DNA from: NAT127 sp041655035
GTDB lineage: Bacteria; Pseudomonadota; Gammaproteobacteria; Pseudomonadales; Porticoccaceae
Direction: 5' to 3'
NCBI GenBank assembly: GCA_041655035.1
Contig: JBAZCN010000120.1
Coordinates: 1-11,070 of the forward strand
Length of the DNA: 11,070 nt
In this document: positions 1 through 5,559 of the stretch, in pieces
Layout: the number at the start of each line of letters is the position of its first letter
Position numbering within the stretch: the first letter of the stretch is position 1
Made by a program: the position numbers and the translations under genes
The notes under the pieces: generated by a model
Database searches by the model: none
Told to the model about the DNA's origin: nothing
The model's input: only the letters and a program-made list of their open reading frames with translations

Positions 1-313
1 TGCGGACGGCGCCGTCGTCGATGGCGGAGAAGTCGAAGGTGTCACTGTAGGGTTGCTCCCACTCCGGGCGTGCGCTCAGGCCGCCGGTGGCGGGCGCGGC
101 GCGCTTCACGGTCTGCCACCAGCGCCGCCCGTGGCGGCGGGTGCGCAACGCGATGCCGTTCTTGCGCAGCGCCAGCCCGGGGGTGTCGTAGTAGGTGTTG
201 TCGAGGGTGCGGGCGTTGCCGTCCCTGAGCGCAGCGGCCAGGACCGGGTGGCGCCGCAGTGCCGGCAGTGCGGTGCGTGACAGGTGCAGTTTGAGTTCGG
301 TTTCAGTGCCCAT
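1..313 (-). CDS. CYTH-domain protein, inorganic triphosphatase YgiF-like (partial, C-terminus off the left edge)
   Basis: Only the first 104 codons are present; the rest lies beyond base 1. The N-terminus carries the CYTH signature E-x-E-x-K as MGTETELKL (E4, E6, K8), which in this superfamily forms part of the metal- and triphosphate-binding tunnel. Further on are NTYYDTP, an arginine/lysine-rich strand (LALRKNGIALRTRR), WWQTVK, and TGGLSARPEW. These match the N-terminal half of Escherichia coli YgiF, an inorganic triphosphatase, in order and spacing. YgiF-type proteins often carry a C-terminal CHAD domain, which cannot be checked here. The ATG at 313 has an AAGGA ribosome site 6 nt upstream. 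The gene follows phoR on the same strand after 67 nt with no visible terminator, so cotranscription with phoBR is possible. Family assignment is firm; the exact substrate (tripolyphosphate or another organic or inorganic triphosphate) is inferred. Confidence 0.85.
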   Translation of the reverse strand, partial: MGTETELKLHLSRTALPALRRHPVLAAALRDGNARTLDNTYYDTPGLALRKNGIALRTRRHGRRWWQTVKRAAPATGGLSARPEWEQPYSDTFDFSAIDDGAVR

Positions 314-380
314 ACAAATTCCTTGGAGGTGCGGGCATCGTGGGCAATGGCCGCGGTGGCGTCAAGTTGCTGCCGGCGGG

Positions 381-1682
381 TCACTCTCCGGCCGTTGGCG
401 GAGCTGCTGGCGGCGCGGCAAAACGACAGGAGAACACCGCCCCCTTGCCCGGCGCGCCCCGGATCCTGAGGGTGGCGTTGTGGCGGCCGAGGGCGTGCTT
501 GACGATGGCAAGGCCGAGGCCGGTGCCGCCGGAACTGGTGGCGCGGCTGTCGTCGGCGCGGTAGAAGCGCTCGGTGAGCCGGGGAATATGCTTGGGGTCG
601 ATACCGACGCCGTTGTCCGCCACCCGCACCACCAGGTTGTCGCCGCAGGCGCGGGCATGGACCAGGATATCGCAACCCCGGGGGTTGTGGCGGATGGCGT
701 TGACCACCAGGTTGGCGAAAACGCTGTGCAGTTCGCGGCTTTCACCGGCGATGATGAGGCCGGGTTGGCAGCGCAGGGTCAGGCGGTGGGTGTCGGCGCA
801 GAGCAACTGCTGATCCTCGACCATGGAGCGGAGCAGGGCGCAGATATCCACCGGCAGACGATTGGCGACGAACTGGCTGGATTCGAGCCGCGCCAGCATC
901 ACCAGGTCATCTGCCAGGGCGCCGAGGCGGCGGGTCTGCTGGTCCATCTGGGCCAGCGCCCGCTGCCAGTGGGGGGCGAGATCGTCACCGCTGCTCTGCA
1001 GGGTTTCGATATAGCCGGAGAGTACGGTGAGCGGGGTGCGCAGCTCGTGGGAGACGTTGGCGACGAACTCCTTGCGTATTTCCTCGAGGTGGCGCAGGCG
1101 GGTGATGTCCTGGGCGACCACCACGATTTCGCCGCGGCCGAAGGAGCCGGCGGAAAACAGCACGATGCGCTGCGGGTCATAGGGGGTGCGCAGTTCCAGC
1201 GGCTGGCTGAAATCCCTGTTGTTGATGAAGTCGACGAACTGCGGGTTGCGGATCAGGTTGACGATATTCTCGCCCTTGTCGCGCTCCCGCAGGTGGAGCA
1301 GCTCCGTCGCCGCCGGGTTCCACCAGTCCAGGGTGTGGTCGGCATTGAGCAGCAGCATGCCGTCGTCGAGGGCCGAGGTGATCTGACGGATGCGCAGCGC
1401 CAGGGAGGTATAGTTCTTCTGCGACTGGTCGATGCGGCGCTTGAGCTTGTAGAGATTATCGGAAATATCGCCCCATACCCCGCTCGCTTCCGGCGGCATG
1501 GTATCGGTATCGGCGGCGAGCCAGGCGTAGAGCCTGTTGATCCGGCTCAGGGTGAAGATCATGTAAACGGTGCCGCCGAGCAGCAGGGTCACCAGGGGAA
1601 AGCCGTTGAGCAGCCCGAAGACCAGTAAAAACAATGCCAGGGCAATGATCCTGCGGATCTCGGCGCGTAAACCTTCCTGCAC
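381..1682 (-). CDS. phoR: Phosphate regulon sensor histidine kinase PhoR
   Basis: Inner-membrane kinase that phosphorylates PhoB when phosphate is scarce and dephosphorylates it when phosphate is plentiful, acting with the Pst transporter and PhoU. The 433 residues match the usual PhoR length of about 430. Two hydrophobic stretches (about 12-28 and 30-45) form the membrane anchor, as in the PhoR-specific N-terminal domain. A PAS domain spans about 97-195 (ALDDGMLLLNADHTLDWWNPAA). The H-box FVANVSHELRTPLT has the phospho-accepting His212, and the N-box (N324, N328) and ATP-lid motifs DNGVGI (356-361) and GGTGLGLAI (385-393) follow. The start is taken as GTG at 1682, with GAGG 5 nt upstream; the same frame stays open far upstream through phoB, but that part is only the out-of-frame shadow of phoB. 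It ends in a Pro/Ala-rich tail. It lies 56 nt after phoB. Confidence 0.95.
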   Translation of the reverse strand: MQEGLRAEIRRIIALALFLLVFGLLNGFPLVTLLLGGTVYMIFTLSRINRLYAWLAADTDTMPPEASGVWGDISDNLYKLKRRIDQSQKNYTSLALRIRQITSALDDGMLLLNADHTLDWWNPAATELLHLRERDKGENIVNLIRNPQFVDFINNRDFSQPLELRTPYDPQRIVLFSAGSFGRGEIVVVAQDITRLRHLEEIRKEFVANVSHELRTPLTVLSGYIETLQSSGDDLAPHWQRALAQMDQQTRRLGALADDLVMLARLESSQFVANRLPVDICALLRSMVEDQQLLCADTHRLTLRCQPGLIIAGESRELHSVFANLVVNAIRHNPRGCDILVHARACGDNLVVRVADNGVGIDPKHIPRLTERFYRADDSRATSSGGTGLGLAIVKHALGRHNATLRIRGAPGKGAVFSCRFAAPPAAPPTAGE

Positions 1683-1738
1683 GGTAACCTCGTCTCGATG
1701 TTGCTGGTGGTGGGATTGTCGCTTCGGCGGCGCCGGAG

Positions 1739-2440
1739 TCAATCGCCTTCCAGGCGGGTGGAAAAGCGGTAGCCGGCGCCGCGCACCGTCTGGATCAGCT
1801 GGTCGTGACCGGCCACCGACAAGGCCTTGCGCAGACGGCGGATATGGACGTCGACGGTGCGCTCGTCCATATAGACGTTGCCGCCCCACACATGGTCGAG
1901 AATCTGGTCGCGGGAGTAGACGCGATCCTGGTGGCCGAGGAAGAAGCCCAGCAGGCGGAATTCGGTCGGGCCCATCGACACCGTTTCGCCGGCGATGGTG
2001 ACCCGGTGGCTGACGGGATCGAACACCAGTTCCCGGGCGCTGATCACTTCCTCCGGGATCTGCGGCTGCTTGCGCCGCAACACCGCCTTGGCGCGGGCGA
2101 TCAGTTCGCGGGGCGAGAACGGTTTGGTGATGTAGTCGTCGGCACCGCCTTCGAGGCCCTGTACCAGGTTGTCTTCCTCGGTTTTGGCGGTGAGCATGAT
2201 CACCGGGGTTTTTTCGGTGAGTTCGTCGCGGCGCAGGCGGCGCAGCAGCTCGATGCCGCTGGTCGCCGGCATCATCCAGTCGAGCAGTACCAGATCGGGT
2301 TTTTCGTCGATGATCAGGGCGTGGCCATCGCGGGCATTTTCCGCTTGCAGGCAGCGAAAGCCGGCAACTTCCAGGGCTATGCCCACCATGTCGCGGATGG
2401 CGGCCTCGTCGTCGATGATCAGGATGGTTTGTGCAGTCAT
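1739..2440 (-). CDS. phoB: Phosphate regulon response regulator PhoB
   Basis: DNA-binding response regulator of the OmpR/PhoB class that activates genes for phosphate uptake and scavenging from Pho boxes. It is 233 residues, close to the usual 229-235. The receiver domain (about 4-120) has the acidic pair D10/D11, phospho-accepting D54 in LVLLDWMMP, T84, and K106 in DDYITKPFSP. The C-terminal winged helix (about 135-230) has MGPTEFRLLGFF, the recognition-helix region VYMDERTVDVHIRRLRKAL, and the end motif IQTVRGAGYRFSTR, all nearly the same as in E. coli PhoB. The ATG at 2440 fits the family N-terminus; a GGAG lies about 12 nt upstream, rather far for a ribosome site. A Pho box and -10 element sit 37-72 nt upstream, so PhoB probably activates its own gene. 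It is followed by phoR in the same direction. Confidence 0.97.
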   Translation of the reverse strand: MTAQTILIIDDEAAIRDMVGIALEVAGFRCLQAENARDGHALIIDEKPDLVLLDWMMPATSGIELLRRLRRDELTEKTPVIMLTAKTEEDNLVQGLEGGADDYITKPFSPRELIARAKAVLRRKQPQIPEEVISARELVFDPVSHRVTIAGETVSMGPTEFRLLGFFLGHQDRVYSRDQILDHVWGGNVYMDERTVDVHIRRLRKALSVAGHDQLIQTVRGAGYRFSTRLEGD

Positions 2441-2476
2441 GGTGGTATCGGCTCCGATTATCCAGTCTCACTTGCC

Positions 2477-2512
2477 GTATTACATGACGCTTTCATGACA
2501 GGGCTGTGACAG
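2477..2512 (-). promoter_or_regulatory. Pho box and -10 element of the phoB promoter
   Basis: On the minus strand the sequence reads CTGTCAC (2512-2506), AGCC, CTGTCAT (2501-2495), GAAA, GCGTCAT (2490-2484). This is two near-perfect copies of the PhoB-binding 7-mer CTGTCAT at the canonical 4-nt spacing, with a weaker third copy (5 of 7) in the same 11-nt register. TAATAC (2482-2477) follows as the -10, 12 nt after the second 7-mer. There is no -35 hexamer, as expected at PhoB-activated promoters where PhoB replaces it. The predicted start would leave a leader of about 30 nt before the phoB ATG. The repeats are seen directly; PhoB binding is inferred from the family. Confidence 0.85.
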
Positions 2513-2547
2513 CCATCAGGCGCCTCGGACAGGGTGGTGCGCGCTGC

Positions 2548-3423
2548 TCAGCCGAGGTCGGCCACCAGGGCCGCGAACAGCGCCACCCCGACCCAGCGAT
2601 TATCCATGAAGGCCCGAAAACAGGCGTCCCGGTCGCGATGCCGGGTCAGCCACAGCTGGTGGCCGAACAGCGCCGCCACCACCACGACGCCCAGGTAGTA
2701 AAGTGCGCCGAGACCGAACAACAATCCGCTGATGGCGAACAGTAGCACGGTTGTGGCCTGGAGTGCGGCGATGATCGCCAGGTCGTGGCGGCCAAACAGG
2801 ATGGCGGTGGATTTGACCCCGATCCCGAGGTCGTCGTCGCGGTCGACCATGGCGTAATAAGTGTCGAACACCAATGTCCAGCACAGGGTCGCGGCCACCA
2901 GTGGCCACAGTTGCCAGGGCAGGGTGCCGCCGGTCGCGGCAAAGGCCATGGGGATACTCCAGCCCCAGGCGATGCCGAGCACCACCTGGGGCAGGTGGGT
3001 GTAGCGTTTCATGAACGGGTAGAGAGCGATGATGGCGGCGCCGATAAAGGCCAGAGTCACCGTCAGGGGATTGGTGAGCAGTACCAGACCGAGCCCGGCC
3101 AGCGACAGCACCGCGAAAGTGGCCAGCGCTTCCCAGGGCTTGATGTAACCGGTGGCCACCGGCCGGTAGCTGGTGCGCGCGACATGGGCATCGATGTCGC
3201 GGTCGGCGTAATCGTTGATGGCGCAGCCCGCGGCGCGCATCACGAAGCCGCCGGCAATGAAGATGGCCAGCAGCCGCGGGTCGGGCACGCCTTCCGCCGC
3301 CAGCCACAGGCCCCACAGCGCGGGCCACAGCAGTAACACGGTGCCTACCGGCTTGTGCAGGCGGGTGAGGTGGATGAAGTGCCACAGGCGGCTGTTTTCA
3401 GTGAGGATCATGGGCTTCGTCAC
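2548..3423 (-). CDS. ubiA: 4-hydroxybenzoate octaprenyltransferase UbiA
   Basis: Integral inner-membrane enzyme that prenylates 4-hydroxybenzoate, the second dedicated step of ubiquinone synthesis. It is 291 residues with about nine hydrophobic helices. The first Asp-rich motif is NDYADRDID (N70, D71, D74, D78) and the second is DTYYAMVDRDDD (D187, D194, D196-198); both bind Mg2+ and the polyprenyl diphosphate. RAAGCAIN, YPFMKRYTHLPQVVLG, WSIPMAFAA, and KSTAILFG are the same as or very close to E. coli UbiA. Two starts are possible: GTG at 3423 (291 residues) or ATG at 3411 (287 residues). Neither has a strong ribosome site; the GTG is shown. It reads in the same direction as ubiC after a 150-nt spacer, which holds a weak imperfect hairpin (GTCTG/CAGAC near 3545-3564) but no clear terminator. 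phoB follows on the same strand, though from its own promoter. Confidence 0.95.
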   Translation of the reverse strand: MTKPMILTENSRLWHFIHLTRLHKPVGTVLLLWPALWGLWLAAEGVPDPRLLAIFIAGGFVMRAAGCAINDYADRDIDAHVARTSYRPVATGYIKPWEALATFAVLSLAGLGLVLLTNPLTVTLAFIGAAIIALYPFMKRYTHLPQVVLGIAWGWSIPMAFAATGGTLPWQLWPLVAATLCWTLVFDTYYAMVDRDDDLGIGVKSTAILFGRHDLAIIAALQATTVLLFAISGLLFGLGALYYLGVVVVAALFGHQLWLTRHRDRDACFRAFMDNRWVGVALFAALVADLG

Positions 3424-3573
3424 CAGGGTAAAGGCATCGATGAGATGGCCAGTCTAGCAGCAGGCCGGTGAAAAACTATCTGCGAGGCCGTTGCCGGGGC
3501 GCCCGCTTGCAAGAACAACAGATACAACAAGTCGATAACGCCCAGTCTGACGCACGTCGCAGACCGCCGGGCA

Positions 3574-4122
3574 TCAAGCGCCGGGATCGAAGTCCGGCAG
3601 GAAAATCTCCGCCACCAGCAGCGGTTTGCCGTCCAGGCGGAATACCGAGCGCCGTCCCCACAGCCGCGCGGCGGGCAGCGCCAGCGGCAAGGTGGCGCTG
3701 GCGATCCTGGCGACTTCAACCGGCCCGCGATGCATGCTGTTGTCGCTGAACAGCACTTGCCCCAGCGGGCGATCGTCGAGGTGGCGCAGATGCCTGCGCC
3801 GACCGGTCAGGGTGGCCAGGGGCAGGACGCTGCGGGCGAACACCCAGGGGACACCGTTGCCGATCAGCAGCACTTCGCGGATCAGCGCCCGGCGGCGGTT
3901 GCCGAGCCTGACAGCCCGGGCCTCGGCAAAAGTCGGCTGGCCGATGAACTGGCGGAGGATCTCTACCCGGAAATCCCCGCCACTGGCGGCGATCAGCCGC
4001 CGGGTGAGGGAGCCGCGGTCCTCCAGCCAGCGCTGCCAGTGGCGCGGCACGGTGCCGCCGAGGCAGCGGTGCAGCGGCTGCCAGCGAGGTGCTTGCGGAG
4101 GGGCGGGGATTACAGTGGGCAA
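3574..4122 (-). CDS. ubiC: Chorismate--pyruvate lyase UbiC
   Basis: Cytoplasmic enzyme that removes pyruvate from chorismate to give 4-hydroxybenzoate, which feeds UbiA. The 182 residues compare with 165 in E. coli; the extra length is a Pro-rich N-terminus. Diagnostic parts are IREVLLIGNGVPWVFARSVLP (split as IREVLL at 81-86 and PWVFARSVLP at 92-101), LGQVLFSD (120-127), WGRRSVFRLDGKPLLVAEIFLP around 155-176. R82, L120 and E172 line up with the E. coli substrate-binding residues R76, L114 and E155. The start is uncertain: the frame has no ATG or GTG near the N-terminus, and an in-frame TAG at 4132-4134 limits it to the TTG at 4122 or something further in. No good ribosome site is seen. The 204-nt spacer upstream separates it from lpxR on the same strand. 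Confidence 0.9.
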   Translation of the reverse strand: MPTVIPAPPQAPRWQPLHRCLGGTVPRHWQRWLEDRGSLTRRLIAASGGDFRVEILRQFIGQPTFAEARAVRLGNRRRALIREVLLIGNGVPWVFARSVLPLATLTGRRRHLRHLDDRPLGQVLFSDNSMHRGPVEVARIASATLPLALPAARLWGRRSVFRLDGKPLLVAEIFLPDFDPGA

Positions 4123-4160
4123 GGATGTGTTCTACAGGCTGTGTCTTGGGTCGGATCGCC

Positions 4161-4189
4161 ATTGTAAAGCACGGGGGGCATTTCGGTAG
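4161..4189 (-). promoter_or_regulatory. Possible ubiC promoter (weak)
   Basis: On the minus strand TACAAT (4166-4161) is one base from the -10 consensus and lies about 40 nt before the proposed TTG start of ubiC. Seventeen nt further upstream the hexamer is CTACCG (4189-4184), a poor -35. The rest of the 4123-4326 spacer shows only weak hairpins (for example CCGCA/TGCGG near 4299-4318) without a T-run, so I do not call a terminator for lpxR there. Confidence 0.22.
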
Positions 4190-4326
4190 TCCGCAGGCGG
4201 GGTGGAACAGGGCAATCGCATGGAGGCTTTTTCCCGGGCTGCCGCCTCACCGCGTTGCGGTACCTTCGATCTTCATGCGCCTGCCCTGCGGGCTGGAAAG
4301 AGACCGCCGCACCGCGACGGTTGCGG

Positions 4327-5385
4327 CTACCAGGTGTAGGAAATACTCAATGACCCATACTCATGGTGATGCTTCTGCTGCCTGAATTCGCGGGTGCGGA
4401 ACACCTGACCGTAGGAAATTTTCCACTGCCGGACCAGAAAGCTCACTCCCACGGACACATCGGCCACCAGGTGCTCCTTGTCGACACTGTGGCTGTTCCG
4501 CCAGGTATTGCCGTCGAGAAAGATATCGTTGCCCACCAGACGGCCGTCGACCGAGACGAAGGCGTGCAGCCCGTAGAGCAGCTTGTCGGTGAGCAGCAGA
4601 CGGGTGTCGCCGGCGCCGGGCGCGCTGTTGTCTCCCCCCGGACGCACCGCCGAGGTACCGAAGTCTTCCGGCAGGTCCCAGCCGATACGGTATTCCCCGC
4701 CGGCATTGAGGTAGCTGCCGACGGTGCCGAGGGCGATACCGGCATGGCTGATGAAGTCGTGCTGCAAGCCTTTCGCCACCGGCTGCTTGAACAGCCGCAG
4801 TTTGTTCTCGTACACCAGCTGGAAGGTCGGCTCGTTGCGCAACTGGTTGTCCCAGCCTTTGAATTTGTCGATATCGCGCAGGTCATGAATCAGATCCTGC
4901 GCCTGTTTGCCGAGCGCGGCCGGCCCGACGATCCCGAGATTGACCTCAGCTGAATCGAGGCGTTCGGCGGTGCGGGCATGAAAGCCGAAGCCCAGGTACA
5001 GATAGCCGGCATAGGGGCGTTCGTCCTCCAGCAGTTCGCGGGCTTCGCGGTTTTCGGGGGTGTACATCAGCTGGCCGACGCTGACCACCACATTGCGGGT
5101 CAGGCCCTGGCGGAAGTCGAGCAGCTTGTCGAGACGCTCGTTGACCTTGTTGACGATGTCGGGCACCGCCGGGTCATTGCGGTAGGAGGCGAGGTTGGGG
5201 GATACCCACGACAGGCGGATACCATTGGTGTAGTTCTGGTCGGTTTCACCGAACAGGTCGTTCTCCAGGTAGAGATTGGTGGTCCAGGGCCTTTCGATCT
5301 CTTCGGCGGGCGCGGTGACGTCGGCCAGTGTCGGGGCGACGAACAGCAGGGCGGCGGTAAGGGCCGCCAAATGACAGCTTTGCAT
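4327..5385 (-). CDS. lpxR: LpxR-family outer-membrane lipid A 3'-O-deacylase
   Basis: LpxR removes the 3'-acyloxyacyl chain of lipid A in the outer membrane and is Ca2+-dependent in Salmonella. The 352-residue product begins with a signal peptide (hydrophobic 7-19, likely cut after A21 in APTLA-DV) and ends in SISYTW, an aromatic C-terminal residue typical of outer-membrane beta-barrels. The family signature YLENDLFGETDQNYTNGIRLSW contains N42 and D43, matching catalytic-site N9/D10 of mature Salmonella LpxR. GIVGPAALGKQAQDLIH supplies Q163 and H167, with the four-residue spacing of Q118/H122. The KGWDNQLRNEP segment is also typical. The ATG at 5385 has GGAGG 6 nt upstream. The family (DUF2219) is well supported; deacylase activity on this organism's lipid A is inferred. 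It is divergent from the LplT-PlsC fusion and shares its upstream region. Confidence 0.88.
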   Translation of the reverse strand: MQSCHLAALTAALLFVAPTLADVTAPAEEIERPWTTNLYLENDLFGETDQNYTNGIRLSWVSPNLASYRNDPAVPDIVNKVNERLDKLLDFRQGLTRNVVVSVGQLMYTPENREARELLEDERPYAGYLYLGFGFHARTAERLDSAEVNLGIVGPAALGKQAQDLIHDLRDIDKFKGWDNQLRNEPTFQLVYENKLRLFKQPVAKGLQHDFISHAGIALGTVGSYLNAGGEYRIGWDLPEDFGTSAVRPGGDNSAPGAGDTRLLLTDKLLYGLHAFVSVDGRLVGNDIFLDGNTWRNSHSVDKEHLVADVSVGVSFLVRQWKISYGQVFRTREFRQQKHHHEYGSLSISYTW

Positions 5386-5405
5386 GGTTCCCTCCAGTGG
5401 GAGTT

Positions 5406-5435
5406 CGATTACGGCGCTGAAGCGCCGCCTGTCTG
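5406..5435 (-). promoter_or_regulatory. Possible lpxR promoter with a palindrome in the spacer
   Basis: On the minus strand CAGACA (5435-5430; 4 of 6 to consensus -35) and TAATCG (5411-5406; 4 of 6 to -10) are 18 nt apart. The start of transcription would fall near 5399, giving a very short leader before the GGAGG and ATG of lpxR. The palindrome at 5412-5427 sits directly against the -10 and fills most of the spacer. The hexamers are weak, so this is only a candidate; weak boxes with a dyad between them are what activator-dependent promoters often show. Confidence 0.28.
5412..5427. repeat. Short perfect palindrome upstream of lpxR
   Basis: CGGCGCT (5412-5418), GA, AGCGCCG (5421-5427): a perfect 7-bp inverted repeat with a 2-nt centre. 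It overlaps the larger inverted repeat at 5425-5461 by 3 nt, so the two hairpins could not both form fully in one RNA. As DNA it could be an operator. Confidence 0.7.
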
Positions 5436-5461
5436 CATCGAGGCGGTCTGCGGACAGGCGG
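5425..5461. repeat. 13-position inverted repeat between lpxR and the LplT-PlsC gene
   Basis: CCGCCTGTCTGCA (5425-5437) pairs with TGCGGACAGGCGG (5449-5461) around an 11-nt loop; nine outer pairs are perfect, then a T.G position, then three more pairs. There is no T-run on either side, so it is not a typical terminator. It lies 40-76 nt before the lpxR ATG and about 100 nt before the fusion gene's ATG. Either an operator or an RNA structure is possible. Confidence 0.7.
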
Positions 5462-5559
5462 ACAGTCAGCCGGGACGCGAGCTATCCACGGCTGCGGGGG
5501 TTTGCTACAGTTTTGCCCTTCGCCACCGACGACCATCCCGGCACGCACAAGGAACCCCG

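Noticed and set aside
195..1628. 477-codon open frame on the plus strand
   Set aside because: It is antisense to phoR and the CYTH gene start. The sense strand carries all expected PhoR motifs; the plus frame is a high-GC artefact.
1683..2471. N-terminal extension of the PhoR frame through phoB
   Set aside because: The extension is the out-of-frame shadow of phoB; PhoR begins at GTG 1682 with a ribosome site, giving the family length.
1805..2509. 234-codon open frame on the plus strand opposite phoB
   Set aside because: It is antisense to phoB, which is certain from its motifs, and would run through the Pho box.
4240..4326. Possible terminator after lpxR
   Set aside because: The hairpins here (CCGCA/TGCGG; GAGGC/GCCTC) are short or imperfect and have no T-run after them on the minus strand.
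4978..5559. N-terminal extension of the LplT-PlsC frame by 194 codons
   Set aside because: The extension is antisense to lpxR. The ATG at 5560 has a good AAGGA site and starts right before the first conserved MFS residues.
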